DNA of 64,000 nucleotides from CAVHXA01 sp963639765 (GTDB lineage: Bacteria; Bacillota; Clostridia; Oscillospirales; Oscillospiraceae). Positions 7,861 through 16,264 of the stretch are shown here, one piece after another. The notes beneath the pieces were generated by a model that ran no database searches, was not told the origin of the DNA, and saw only the letters and a list, made by a program, of their open reading frames with translations. Positions within the stretch are counted from its first letter, which is position 1; each line of letters begins with the position of its first letter. Position numbers and translations under genes: made by a program. The stretch is taken from contig CAVHXA010000006.1 in NCBI GenBank assembly GCA_963639765.1, positions 39,991-103,990 of the forward strand. The letters are read 5' to 3'.

Positions 7861-8760
7861 ATGAACAGACAAAACAGGCTCGGGCAGGCAGCCGCAGTGG
7901 GCGAGGTGATCGGTGCGGCGGTTCTGTGGGGGCTGCTTGGTGTATTTGCCCGACGGCTTACGGCAGCCGGCCTCGGAAGCATGGAGACCGGCGCGGTGCG
8001 TATGGGCGTGGGTTTTCTGGGTGTGGGCCTTTATCTTCTGATCTTTCACCGGGACAGATTCAGGATCCGCCTGACAGATCTCTGGATTTTTTTCGCAGAC
8101 GGCGTAGTGAGCCTGCTTTTTTTCATGTGGTGTTATCTGCACGCAATTGAGATGACCAGTCTGGCTGTGGCCGGAATTCTGCTGTACACGTCCCCCGTTT
8201 TTGTCATGCTGCTCAGTGCCCTGCTGTTTCGTGAACGTCTGACCGGAAGAAAGATTCTGGCTCTGGCTCTGGCCTTTGGCGGCTGTGCTCTGGTATCGGG
8301 GCTGCTGGGCGGAGCGGAGCGGCCATCGGGCACGGCTATACTCTATGGTCTGGGCGCCGGGCTTGGCTACGGCCTGTATTCGATTTTCGGGCGTTTTGCC
8401 GTGCGTCAGGGCTATGATGCGTGGACCACAACCTTTTATTCCTTTGCCTTCTGTCTGGCCGGATGCCTGGTGATGGCGGACGTTCCGCTGATCGTCCGCT
8501 GCGCCGCAGCCGAGCCGGACCTGCTGGTGTGGTATCTGGCGCTTGGCCTGCTTACGGGCCTTGCGGCCTATCAGCTGTACAACCGGGCTCTGCAGACGCT
8601 GGAATCCAGCCGGGCTGCGGTGATTGCCTCGCTTGAGCCGGTGGTTGCTGCGGCGGCAGGAGCTGTCATCTACCACGAAAGAATCGGCATTCCGGGTCTT
8701 TGCGGAATGGCTCTGGTTCTGACGGCCATCGCGCTGCTGAGTCTGAGCCGCAAAACGTAA
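7861..8760 (+). CDS. EamA/DMT-superfamily membrane transporter
   Basis: 299 residues with about ten hydrophobic helices in two repeats of five, the EamA duplication. The first repeat starts at AAVLWGLLGVFARRL and the second at GLGYGLYSIFGRFA. The C-terminal repeat contains the typical LESSRAAVIASLEPVVAA and ALVLTAIALLSL signatures. Family members export amino acids, metabolites or drugs across the inner membrane; the substrate cannot be read from sequence. AAAGGAG precedes the ATG. It lies downstream of the rpsT terminator, so it needs its own promoter or read-through. Confidence 0.9.
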   Translation: MNRQNRLGQAAAVGEVIGAAVLWGLLGVFARRLTAAGLGSMETGAVRMGVGFLGVGLYLLIFHRDRFRIRLTDLWIFFADGVVSLLFFMWCYLHAIEMTSLAVAGILLYTSPVFVMLLSALLFRERLTGRKILALALAFGGCALVSGLLGGAERPSGTAILYGLGAGLGYGLYSIFGRFAVRQGYDAWTTTFYSFAFCLAGCLVMADVPLIVRCAAAEPDLLVWYLALGLLTGLAAYQLYNRALQTLESSRAAVIASLEPVVAAAAGAVIYHERIGIPGLCGMALVLTAIALLSLSRKT

Positions 8761-8788
8761 ACAATCCGTAAACGTTGCCCGGTTCCGG

Positions 8789-8816
8789 TTGAAAAGAGCG
8801 GCTGTCCCGTTATAAT
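8789..8816 (+). promoter_or_regulatory. Candidate promoter for the zinc-ribbon membrane protein
   Basis: TTGAAA (8789-8794), a 16-nt spacer and TATAAT (8811-8816). The gene starts about 200 bp downstream, and copy D of the dispersed repeat (8851-8997) sits in between, inside the predicted leader. Confidence 0.6.
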
Positions 8817-8850
8817 ATGAGTCCGAGCGAACGAAACAGCTCTTTATCAG

Positions 8851-8997
8851 GGCAGTACCGCAGCATTCGGCGAGAGTGATTTGCGAGAAATTCTGTTTCC
8901 GAATGAGGCACATTGACGCAGCAATACTTTTTGCATTGCAGGGAAATGCAGCGAAATGCGGGAGGCAAAGCCGCAGGCGACACTGTGCGATACTGTC
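8851..8997 (+). repeat. Dispersed inverted-repeat element, copy D
   Basis: 147 bp, bounded by GGCAGTACCGCA and TGCGATACTGTC (10 of 12 positions complementary). It shares the inner GCATTCGGCGAGAGTGATTT block with the copies at 41255-41404, 50227-50406 and 63753-63825. It encodes no protein I can support. It ends 10 nt before the ribosome binding site of the next gene. Confidence 0.65.
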
Positions 8998-9016
8998 TAA
9001 GAAAGCGGGGATTGCG

Positions 9017-9478
9017 TTGCTGCAGCGTCTGGCCTATAAATTGCAGGCCTTCATGTACGGAAGAAACGGGGTAGATCAGCTGGGCTGGGCCCTTTTGATT
9101 CTGGGGCTTGTGCTCAACCTCATCGGCAACTTCACCGGCCTTTCTGCATTCTGTCTTCTGGCCTATCTGCCGATGCTTCTTGCCATATACCGCATGTTCT
9201 CAAAAAATCTTCCGCAGCGCCAAAAGGAAAACGCCTGGTTCTTTCGCCTGCTGCACAGGGATCCGGGCGCCTGCCATACCGGCAGCTGCGGCGGCTATTA
9301 TACGTCTGCGGGGCACGCAAGCAAGCCTGCGGTCGGTTTTCTGCAGCGCCTGAAAGACCGTGACCACAGATACTTCCGTTGCCCAAAGTGCCGGCAGACC
9401 GTCCGTGTCCCGGCCAAAAAGGGCGTTTTGCGCATTACCTGCCCGCGCTGCGGAGAGCGCTTCGAAAAAAAGACCTGA
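9017..9478 (+). CDS. Two-helix membrane protein with C-terminal zinc ribbon
   Basis: 153 residues if the TTG at 9017 is used; a GGGG ribosome binding site lies 6 nt upstream. Residues ~20-60 are two closely spaced hydrophobic segments (WALLILGLVLNLIGNF and LLAYLPMLLAIYRM). A cytosolic linker follows, and then a zinc ribbon with C-P-K-C and C-P-R-C knuckles separated by 18 residues near the end. Proteins of this layout are common and uncharacterised in Clostridia. Role unknown; the ribbon could bind nucleic acid or a partner protein at the membrane. The ATG codon 12 residues further in is an alternative start. Confidence 0.75.
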   Translation: MLQRLAYKLQAFMYGRNGVDQLGWALLILGLVLNLIGNFTGLSAFCLLAYLPMLLAIYRMFSKNLPQRQKENAWFFRLLHRDPGACHTGSCGGYYTSAGHASKPAVGFLQRLKDRDHRYFRCPKCRQTVRVPAKKGVLRITCPRCGERFEKKT

Positions 9479-9493
9479 GCCGTTCTGCACAAA

Positions 9494-9518
9494 AGCCCGA
9501 ATGCTTCGGGCTTTTTTC
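9494..9518 (+). terminator. Intrinsic terminator after the zinc-ribbon gene
   Basis: An 8-bp stem, AGCCCGAA with TTCGGGCT, closed by a 3-nt loop and followed by six Ts. Confidence 0.88.
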
Positions 9519-9682
9519 TTATGCCGGGCCCGCATAAATCAGCAGAAAGGTCCGGCAGGAGCTTTTTCTTCGGGAGAAGCTGTGAAGCCACAGAAGCCTC
9601 TTCGTTTTCCGGGACTTTTCGAACACATTTCCACCGGGATTTGAAGCAGCATCTGTGCCTTTTGCTTTTTTGCGAAAAATGC

Positions 9683-9711
9683 AAAAAAGCACCCCGGCCG
9701 AGCCGGGGTGC
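9683..9711 (-). terminator. Intrinsic terminator after secG
   Basis: A perfect 10-bp stem (GCACCCCGGC / GCCGGGGTGC, loop of 3) is followed on the minus strand by TTTTTTGC. It lies 25 nt past the secG stop. Confidence 0.9.
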
Positions 9712-9736
9712 GCCTGCTTATACGGATGTGCTGCAA

Positions 9737-9973
9737 TCAAAGCAGATTCAGGACCAGGGTTACAACCGCAAACACAATGGCGAACCACTTGGTCATGCTG
9801 GCCAGACGGGCGTCGAGGCCATGCGCTTTGTTTTTGGACAGGAAGGTATCTGCCGCGCCGGAAATGGCACCGGACAGACCTGCGCTTTTGCCGGACTGCA
9901 GAACAACAATGGCAATCAGGGCCAGAGAACAGATCACCTGAACAATCAGGATGATGACTTTTAGGGCAGACAT
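9737..9973 (-). CDS. secG: Preprotein translocase subunit SecG
   Basis: 78 residues with two membrane helices: the first is IILIVQVICSLALIAIVVLQ and the second WFAIVFAVVTLVLNLL. The intervening LQSGKSAGLSGAISG loop, which contacts SecY, is the SecG signature. It is a small accessory subunit that stimulates SecYEG-SecA protein export. It has its own promoter (10058-10086) and terminator, so it is transcribed alone although prfB lies upstream on the same strand. Confidence 0.95.
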   Translation of the reverse strand: MSALKVIILIVQVICSLALIAIVVLQSGKSAGLSGAISGAADTFLSKNKAHGLDARLASMTKWFAIVFAVVTLVLNLL

Positions 9974-10057
9974 GCGGACCTCCTTTCCGGGCAGTACCGG
10001 AATGCTCCGGCTATCCAGAATCTTTGCCTTCGGCCAGAGCCGAAAACAGCGCCTGTG

Positions 10058-10086
10058 ATTCTAGCACACATGAGCTCTGTTTGCAA
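10058..10086 (-). promoter_or_regulatory. Promoter for secG
   Basis: On the minus strand TTGCAA (10086-10081), 17 nt, TAGAAT (10063-10058). Confidence 0.65.
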
Positions 10087-10115
10087 GCTTTCGGAGAAAA
10101 TTTCTTGCAGAAGGC

Positions 10116-11237
10116 TTATCTGGCCCACTCGCCGGTGGCGCAGCAGGTGAGATAGGCACTCATAAACCCGTCGAGGTCTCCGTCCATCACAGCCTGGATA
10201 TTGCCGTTTTCAAAGCCGGTGCGGTGATCCTTTGCCAGCGTATAGGGCATGAACACATACGAGCGAATCTGGCTGCCCCATTCGATCTTCATCTGCACGC
10301 CCTTGATGTCGGAGATTTTTTCAAGGTGCTGGCGTTCTTTGATTTCGACCAGCTTGGAACGCAGCTGCTTCATGCAGTTTTCACGGTTCTGGAACTGGCT
10401 GCGCTCCTGCTGGGAGGCAACGACAATGCCGGTGGGGATGTGGGTCAGACGCACGGCAGAGGAGGTTTTGTTGATGTGCTGACCGCCGGCACCGGAGGAA
10501 CGGAAAACGTCCATTTTGATGTCTTCAGGCCGGATTTCAACGGTTCCGTCGTCTTCAATTTCGGGAATGACCTCGATCGCCGAAAAAGAGGTGTGCCGGC
10601 GACCGGATGAATCGAAGGGAGAAATCCGGACAAGCCGGTGAATTCCGCTTTCGCTTTTCAGGTAGCCGTAGGCGTTTTCGCCCTGAACGGAGATAACGGC
10701 GGATTTGAGGCCGGCCTCTTCGCCTTCGAGGTAGTCCATCAGCTCGTATTTGTAGTCGTGCGACTCTGCCCAGTGGGTAATCATGCGATAAAGCATCTCG
10801 CACCAGTCCTGCGCCTCGGTGCCGCCCGCACCGGCGTGGAAGGATACAATGGCGTTGTTGCCGTCGTATTCTCCGCTCAGCAGGGTCTCGAGGCGGGCGC
10901 GGGCCAGCTTGTCATCCAGCTTTTTGTAGCCGTCGATGATTTCGTCGAGCAGGGAGTCGTCCTGCGCCTCCGCAGCCATCTCGCACAGAACCTGCAGGTC
11001 TTCGAGCTCACTGGACATTTTTTCGAATTTGCTGATTTTGTTTTCGAGGGTTTTTGCCTTCTGCAGGGTTTTCTGTGCGGCGTCCATGTCGGACCAGAAG
11101 TCCTGCGCGGTGGACTGCGCATGCAGCTGCTCCAGCTCGGTGCGGGCCGAATCAATGGCCAGAGCAGCCTGCAGCTCCTGGAGGCGGGGCTCCAGAGCGT
11201 CGATTTTCAGGCGGTATTCGTCAAATTCAATACGCAT
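10116..11237 (-). CDS. prfB: Peptide chain release factor 2, uninterrupted frame
   Basis: 373 residues in one continuous frame. The stop-codon-reading tripeptide S-P-F is in VRISPFDSSGRRHTS (about residue 205), and the peptidyl-hydrolysis motif G-G-Q is in SSGAGGQHINKT (about residue 250). The N-terminal helical domain 1 is complete, starting MRIEFDEYRLKI. In most bacteria prfB has an in-frame TGA near codon 25 read by programmed +1 frameshifting; here no stop and no CTTTGA slippery site is present. RF2 releases peptides at UGA and UAA. The start is weakly supported by an upstream GGAT. Confidence 0.96.
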   Translation of the reverse strand: MRIEFDEYRLKIDALEPRLQELQAALAIDSARTELEQLHAQSTAQDFWSDMDAAQKTLQKAKTLENKISKFEKMSSELEDLQVLCEMAAEAQDDSLLDEIIDGYKKLDDKLARARLETLLSGEYDGNNAIVSFHAGAGGTEAQDWCEMLYRMITHWAESHDYKYELMDYLEGEEAGLKSAVISVQGENAYGYLKSESGIHRLVRISPFDSSGRRHTSFSAIEVIPEIEDDGTVEIRPEDIKMDVFRSSGAGGQHINKTSSAVRLTHIPTGIVVASQQERSQFQNRENCMKQLRSKLVEIKERQHLEKISDIKGVQMKIEWGSQIRSYVFMPYTLAKDHRTGFENGNIQAVMDGDLDGFMSAYLTCCATGEWAR

Positions 11238-11270
11238 TGCGATTCATCCATTCTTCATGATTTCCCGCCT

Positions 11271-11299
11271 ATTATAGCCCAAACCGCCGGCGGTGTAAA
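11271..11299 (-). promoter_or_regulatory. Promoter for prfB
   Basis: On the minus strand TTTACA (11299-11294), 17 nt, TATAAT (11276-11271), followed by a ~30-nt leader. Confidence 0.7.
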
Positions 11300-11313
11300 G
11301 GATGGGATTTCAC

Positions 11314-11343
11314 TTGCAATATCCGTACGGCGGATGTTAGAAT
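11314..11343 (+). promoter_or_regulatory. Promoter for the YbaK-like gene
   Basis: TTGCAA (11314-11319), 18 nt, TAGAAT (11338-11343). It is divergent from and almost adjoining the prfB promoter. The leader to the start codon is about 165 nt and GC-rich. Confidence 0.55.
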
Positions 11344-11514
11344 AAAGAACAGCGGCGCAGGATTTGCGCCGTTCTGCGAAATTATTCCGCAGGAGCATCG
11401 CTGCCCTGCCGGACGCAGCGGATGGCCGCGGTGCCGCCTGAAAACAGAGAAGCACTGCGCAGGCGCCGGCAAAAACCGAAAGCGCGGTGCGCATGCAGCT
11501 GAAAGGAGCAATAT

Positions 11515-12000
11515 ATGTCCATAGAACGCTGCCGGGAGCATCTTGCCCGGTTTGGGGCCGCCGACCGGATCCGTGAATTTTCCGTTTCCAGTGCCACGGT
11601 AGAGCTGGCGGCTCTGGCTGTCGGGGTCATACCGGCCCGTATCGCCAAAACGCTGTCTTTTGCGGGGCCGGACGGATGCCTGCTGATTGTGGCTGCCGGA
11701 GATGCCCGCATCGACAACAAAAAATACAAAAACACCTTTGGCATCAAGGCCAGAATGCTCACGCACGAGCAGGCGGTGGAGCAGACCGGGCATGCGGTCG
11801 GAGGCGTTTGCCCCTTTGGAGTCAGACCGGGGGTTACCGTCTGCCTCGACGAATCTCTCAAACGCTTTTCCACGGTATTCCCTGCGGCGGGCAGCGCGAA
11901 CAGCGCCATTGAGGTGACCTGCGGGGAGCTGGAGGAATATTCCGAGGCGAAGGGCTGGGTGGATGTGTGCAGCGGCTGGGACCCGGCACTGACCGAATAA
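11515..12000 (+). CDS. YbaK/EbsC-type aminoacyl-tRNA deacylase
   Basis: 161 residues, a single YbaK/prolyl-tRNA synthetase-associated editing domain. The family signature is seen in IAKTLSF (the catalytic Lys region), LLIVAAGDARIDNKKYK, and HAVGGVCPFG, followed by VYLDESL-like VCLDESLKRF. These free-standing enzymes hydrolyse mischarged tRNAs such as Cys-tRNA(Pro) or Ala-tRNA(Pro) in the cytosol. AAAGGAG precedes the ATG. Exact tRNA specificity cannot be told. Confidence 0.9.
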   Translation: MSIERCREHLARFGAADRIREFSVSSATVELAALAVGVIPARIAKTLSFAGPDGCLLIVAAGDARIDNKKYKNTFGIKARMLTHEQAVEQTGHAVGGVCPFGVRPGVTVCLDESLKRFSTVFPAAGSANSAIEVTCGELEEYSEAKGWVDVCSGWDPALTE

Positions 12001-12127
12001 TCCGGGAAAATCACAGAACACGGAAAACACCCGCCTGCCCGCAGATGTGTGAATTGCCCGCCCGGGCGGAGAATACACGTGTGCGATGCTGCCATGAAAT
12101 CCGCGAACACAATTGTGCCGGCCTGTA

Positions 12128-13039
12128 TCAGAGCTGTGCTTCGGGGGGCAGCATGGCATCCTCCCGCCAGACCCGCTGCCCGGACTGCAGACAAAGCCGC
12201 TCCCCCGTGATGGGATGGCAAAAGGCAAGGCAGGCCGAGCGCAGCTGCTGCAGGCGGAGCCCGAGACTCTCGGAAAAGATGCGGGCGGAGTCGGTGGTGT
12301 ACTGCGGATCTCCCAGAATCGGACAGCCCGCGGTGAGGCAGTGCAGCCGAAGCTGATGCGTGCGGCCTGTCAGGGGACGAAGCTCCAGAAGACAGACCCG
12401 ACTTTCACGAGCCAGAACCCGATATCCGGTTTGGGCAGCCAGTCCGAGAGGGCCGACCGCCCGCTGCATTTTCAGAGGGTCCGGCCGGATGATCGGCCAG
12501 TCCCAGACACCGCTGTTTTGCGGCGGTCCGCCCACAACCACGGCCCGATAGGTTTTTTCCACTGCTCCGGCCAGCATGGCCTTTTGCAGAAGGGCATGGA
12601 TGTGGGCATTTTTTGCGATCAGAACCACGCCAAAGGTATCCCGGTCCAGCCGCGACACCGGATGCACCAGGCACGCCTGACCGGTTTCGGCATAGTATCC
12701 GGCCAGATAGTTGGCAAGCGTACCGGTTCCACGCGCGGAAGAGGGGTGCATCAGGATGCCGGGCGGCTTGTCCAGCGCGATGAGCGATTCGTCTTCATAC
12801 AGAATGTTCAGCGGCCCATGCTGCGCGGGATAGTCGGGCGAGGCCTCCTCAAGTGTTACGGTGATGACATCTCCGGGGGAAACGGGATAGTCCGTATAGC
12901 GCGCCGTTCCGTTCACACAGAAGGCATGCCGGTATTTCAGACGTTTGACCAGGCCGACCGACAGCCCCAGCTCGCGGCGCAGAAAGCTCAGCAGCTTTCC
13001 GCTGCGCTGCGCGGTGCAGGTCAATATCAAGAAAGACAC
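12128..13039 (-). CDS. RluA-family RNA pseudouridine synthase
   Basis: 303 residues. An N-terminal S4-like RNA-binding segment (LSFLRRELGLSVGLVKRLK) precedes the catalytic domain, whose active-site motif is HPVSRLDRDTFGVVLIAK with the essential Asp near residue 137. The LLELRPLTGRTHQLRLH and GCPILGD motifs are also present. Such enzymes isomerise specific uridines in 23S rRNA or tRNA; RluD-, RluC- and YlyB-type targets cannot be separated by eye. It is convergent with the YbaK-like gene. Confidence 0.93.
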   Translation of the reverse strand: MSFLILTCTAQRSGKLLSFLRRELGLSVGLVKRLKYRHAFCVNGTARYTDYPVSPGDVITVTLEEASPDYPAQHGPLNILYEDESLIALDKPPGILMHPSSARGTGTLANYLAGYYAETGQACLVHPVSRLDRDTFGVVLIAKNAHIHALLQKAMLAGAVEKTYRAVVVGGPPQNSGVWDWPIIRPDPLKMQRAVGPLGLAAQTGYRVLARESRVCLLELRPLTGRTHQLRLHCLTAGCPILGDPQYTTDSARIFSESLGLRLQQLRSACLAFCHPITGERLCLQSGQRVWREDAMLPPEAQL

Positions 13040-13148
13040 CTCCCCGTGCGGGACCTGTTTCGGTTCCCGCTGCCTTGCAGAGCCTATTTTAAGACAGCAA
13101 CGTACAATTCGGCAAGTGGATTTTTTGCGGATTTGTGCGGGTTGGCCC

Positions 13149-13177
13149 TTGCAAAGACCGGAGAAGAATGATAGAAT
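13149..13177 (+). promoter_or_regulatory. Promoter for the ACT-hom-lysC operon
   Basis: TTGCAA (13149-13154), 17 nt, TAGAAT (13172-13177), about 60 nt before the first start codon. There is no room for a lysine riboswitch or T-box leader. Confidence 0.65.
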
Positions 13178-13246
13178 GGCCGCAACATAATGACATTCGT
13201 TTTTCTCTCAGAGACACCAACCTTTCAAAAAAAGAAGGAGGGGCTT

Positions 13247-13696
13247 ATGCCGGAGCATCCGAAATACTACATTGTTGAAGCGTCCGCTCTGCCCGAAATA
13301 TTCGTAAAGGTAGCCGAGGCCCGCCGTATGCTCGAAACCGGCTCGGCCGCCACGGTCAACGACGCCGTAAAGGCCATGGGCATCAGTCGCAGCGCATACT
13401 ACAAATACAAAGATGTCATTTCCGTTTTGCAGGACATGAACAGCGGCATCGTTACCTTTCAGATGAGTCTGCGGGACGAGGCCGGGATTCTGTCCGCGAT
13501 TCTGGCCATATTTGCGGGGTGCGGTGCCAATATCCTCACACTCAATCAGTCCATACCGAGAGACGGCGCGGCCCCGGTGTCCATCTCTGCCGAGCTGCAC
13601 GAGGCAACGGCAGAAGAAATTCTGCACCACATCATCGCAACGCCCGGCGTGATCCGGGCACAGATTTCCGCCAAACAGGAGAGTTCGCCATGGTAA
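13247..13696 (+). CDS. ACT domain protein (UPF0735/PheB type)
   Basis: 149 residues. The ATG at 13247 follows AAGGAGGGG. Residues ~1-60 contain a helix-turn-helix-like segment, TVNDAVKAMGISRSAYYKYKD, and residues ~70-145 an ACT domain beginning TFQMSLRDEAGILSAIL. ACT domains bind amino acids. It overlaps the start of hom by 7 nt, so the three-gene set with lysC is one translationally coupled operon. An amino-acid-sensing regulatory role for threonine/methionine/lysine synthesis is inferred from this context. Confidence 0.9.
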   Translation: MPEHPKYYIVEASALPEIFVKVAEARRMLETGSAATVNDAVKAMGISRSAYYKYKDVISVLQDMNSGIVTFQMSLRDEAGILSAILAIFAGCGANILTLNQSIPRDGAAPVSISAELHEATAEEILHHIIATPGVIRAQISAKQESSPW

Positions 13697-14931
13697 AAAT
13701 AGCACTGCTGGGTCTGGGCACCGTAGGAACCGGCGTAGCCGAGATTCTGAAAAACAACGCGGAGATTATATCCGAGCGCCTGGGCGAGAAAATAGATCTG
13801 GCCTATATCCTCACGCGCAGTCCCCGGCCCGACAGCCCGTGGGCGGATCGCATCATACAGGATTTCGACATCATCGAACGCGACAGCGAGGTCCGGCTTG
13901 TCGCCGAATGCATGGGCGGCACGCAGCCGGCGCTGGATTATGTCCGCAGGTCGCTGCAGGCCGGAAAACAGGTTGTAACCTCCAACAAGGAGCTGGTTGC
14001 CGGGCACGGGTATCCGCTGATCCGGCTGGCCGAACAGAACAATCTCAATTTCCTCTTTGAGGCAAGCGTCGGCGGCGGCATTCCCATCCTGCGTCCGCTC
14101 ACAACCTGCCTTGCCGCCAACAACATCACCGGGATTGCCGGTATCATCAACGGAACCACCAACTTCATCCTCACAAAAATGTACCGCGAGGGGCTCGATT
14201 ATGCGCAGGCTCTGGAACAGGCACAGCAGCTTGGCTATGCGGAGGCGGATCCGACCGCCGATGTGCAGGGGCTTGACGCGGCACGAAAGATCTGTATTCT
14301 GGCAGCACTGGCCTTTGGCCGTCACATATATCCGGACCAGGTCCTTACCAGGGGAATCACCGCGCTCGGAGCCGAGGACACAGCCTTTGCCGAGGCTGCC
14401 GGCTGCCGCATCCGTCTGCTGGCCCGGGCGTCGCTGCTGCCGGACGGAAGGGTCTGCGCGTTGACCGCACCGCATCTTGTACCGAAGGATCAGCTTCTGG
14501 CCGACGTGGAGGATGTGTTTAACGCCGTACAGGTGCAGGGCGACGCGGTTGGAGACGTGATCTTCTATGGGCGCGGAGCCGGAAAGCTGCCAACGGCAAG
14601 CGCCGTTGTGGCGGACATGATCGACGCGCTGCGGCATACGCAGACGCGCAGACCGCTGATGTGGCGGCAGGGCGGACCGGACGCGGCCGCGGATGCCGGA
14701 ACGCAGCCGCTGACGTGGTTTGTCCGTACCGATGCCGAGCCCGGCCGGATCCGGCAGGCCCTGGGAGAGGTCCGGTTCGTTTCGGCAGATGTTCCCGGGC
14801 AGACAGGCTTTTTTGTCGGACCGATCAGCCAAAAGCAGCTGCATGCGGCCGGACTGCCGATTCTCGGCGAGCTTGTTCTGTACCGGCCCGGCGATACAGC
14901 ACCGCATCTGGAGGAATTGCAATGTCATTGA
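13690..14931 (+). CDS. hom: Homoserine dehydrogenase
   Basis: 413 residues. The Rossmann NAD(P)-binding motif GLGTVGTGV is at the very N-terminus, which fixes the ATG at 13690 and the overlap with the ACT gene. Catalytic-domain signatures follow: SNKELVAGHG, EASVGGGIPILRPL and GIINGTTNFIL, then GLDAARKICILA. A C-terminal ACT-like extension lies after residue ~335. The enzyme reduces aspartate semialdehyde to homoserine, the branch point to threonine and methionine. Its last 10 bases overlap lysC. Confidence 0.97.
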   Translation: MVKIALLGLGTVGTGVAEILKNNAEIISERLGEKIDLAYILTRSPRPDSPWADRIIQDFDIIERDSEVRLVAECMGGTQPALDYVRRSLQAGKQVVTSNKELVAGHGYPLIRLAEQNNLNFLFEASVGGGIPILRPLTTCLAANNITGIAGIINGTTNFILTKMYREGLDYAQALEQAQQLGYAEADPTADVQGLDAARKICILAALAFGRHIYPDQVLTRGITALGAEDTAFAEAAGCRIRLLARASLLPDGRVCALTAPHLVPKDQLLADVEDVFNAVQVQGDAVGDVIFYGRGAGKLPTASAVVADMIDALRHTQTRRPLMWRQGGPDAAADAGTQPLTWFVRTDAEPGRIRQALGEVRFVSADVPGQTGFFVGPISQKQLHAAGLPILGELVLYRPGDTAPHLEELQCH

Positions 14932-16130
14932 TCATACAGAAATTCGGCGGCAGCTCGGTTGCCGATTCCGAACGCATCTATCATGCGGCAGACATCATCA
15001 CGGGAACGTATAAGGCCGGGAACGACGTGGTTGTTGTGCTCTCCGCACAGGGAAAGACCACCGATCATCTTCTGGCCCAGGCGGCCGAAATCAACCGGAA
15101 CGCCTCGAAGCGGGAGCTCGATATGCTGCTGTCCTGCGGGGAGCAGATGTCTGTGGCACTGATGGCCATGGCCATCGAAAAGCTGGGCTGTCCTGTGGTA
15201 TCCCTGAACGCCTGGCAGATGGGCCTGCAGACCGACACCACCTATGGCGCGGCCCGGATCCAGCGTGTCGAGGCGACCCGCATCCGCGATGAGCTTGAAA
15301 AACACAGTATTGTCCTGATCACCGGCTTTCAGGGCATCAACCGCTATGACAACATCACAACACTCGGCAGAGGCGGATCCGACACAACCGCCGTTGCACT
15401 GGCCGTGGCGCTCAAGGCAGACCTCTGCCAGATCTATACCGACGTAGACGGCGTATACACGGCAGACCCGCGCATTGTGCCGCAGGCCCGAAAGCTGGAC
15501 GAAATCACATACAACGAGATGCTGGAGCTGGCGTCTCTGGGTGCCAAGGTCCTGCACAACCGCTGCGTGGAGATGGCAAAACGATATCACATTGAGATGG
15601 AGGTGCTCTCAAGCTTTTCCGGAAAGCCGGGCACAGTCGTCAGGGAGGGAAACAACGTGGAAACAATGATCATCAGCGGTGTTGCAAAAGACACGAATAT
15701 CGCGCGGATTGCGCTGATCGGGCTGCAGAATGTTCCGGGCGTGGCCTATCAGGTCTTTTCGATTCTGGGCAAGGAGAAGATCAACATCGACATCATCCTG
15801 CAGTCCATCGGCCGCGGCGACACAAAGGACATCTCCTTTACCGTTCCCGCCGAAAGCGTGGAATCGGCACTGGCTCTTCTCGAAAAGAAAAAAGGCCAGC
15901 TCGGCTATGACCATATCGACGTCAACCGCAATGTGGCCAAGGTCAGCATCGTCGGAGCCGGCATCGCGGACAATGCCGGTGTGGCCGCCCGGATGTTCGA
16001 AGCACTGTATGAGCGTCAGATCAACATCAGCATGATCTCCTCAAGCGAAATCCGTCTGAGCGTCCTGATCGACGAAAAGGACGCGGACCTGGCGGTCCAG
16101 GCCATACACGACAAATTCTTCCGCTCCTGA
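14922..16130 (+). CDS. lysC: Aspartate kinase, ACT-regulated
   Basis: 402 residues. The kinase signature KFGGSSVAD is at residue ~6, with TLGRGGSDTTAVALA near residue 150 and TDVDGVYTADPR after it. Two C-terminal ACT domains start at about residue 265 (RIALIGLQNVPGVAY) and 340 (AKVSIVGAGIADNAGVA). The enzyme phosphorylates aspartate, the first committed step to lysine, threonine and methionine, and the ACT domains give feedback inhibition. It is the last gene of the ACT-hom-lysC operon and is followed by a hairpin. Confidence 0.97.
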   Translation: MSLIIQKFGGSSVADSERIYHAADIITGTYKAGNDVVVVLSAQGKTTDHLLAQAAEINRNASKRELDMLLSCGEQMSVALMAMAIEKLGCPVVSLNAWQMGLQTDTTYGAARIQRVEATRIRDELEKHSIVLITGFQGINRYDNITTLGRGGSDTTAVALAVALKADLCQIYTDVDGVYTADPRIVPQARKLDEITYNEMLELASLGAKVLHNRCVEMAKRYHIEMEVLSSFSGKPGTVVREGNNVETMIISGVAKDTNIARIALIGLQNVPGVAYQVFSILGKEKINIDIILQSIGRGDTKDISFTVPAESVESALALLEKKKGQLGYDHIDVNRNVAKVSIVGAGIADNAGVAARMFEALYERQINISMISSSEIRLSVLIDEKDADLAVQAIHDKFFRS

Positions 16131-16153
16131 GACCTTTCGAGGTCCGGCCTTTT

Positions 16154-16182
16154 ATCCCGGCACATGGCTGCCGGGATTTCTG
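16154..16182 (+). terminator. Probable terminator after lysC
   Basis: Stem ATCCCGGCA / TGCCGGGAT with a short loop, followed by TTCTGAC; the U-run is weak. Confidence 0.55.
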
Positions 16183-16215
16183 ACAAAATTGTTAAGTTTA
16201 TATTGCATTCTTCGG

Positions 16216-16264
16216 TTGACAAAGCCGAGCCGGGTTGATATAATTTCTTTAGAATGGCTAAAGA
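16216..16264 (+). promoter_or_regulatory. Consensus promoter with overlapping operator palindrome for marR
   Basis: TTGACA (16216-16221), 17 nt and TATAAT (16239-16244) form a full-consensus promoter. Exactly at the expected start point lies a perfect 7-bp inverted repeat, TCTTTAG (16246-16252) and CTAAAGA (16258-16264), with a 5-nt spacer. The size and symmetry fit a MarR-family dimer, so autorepression of the downstream gene is likely. The transcript would have a ~195-nt leader. Confidence 0.75.

Noticed and set aside
13040..13246. Lysine riboswitch ahead of ACT-hom-lysC
   Set aside because: Promoter-to-start distance is about 65 nt, too short for the ~170-nt lysine aptamer.
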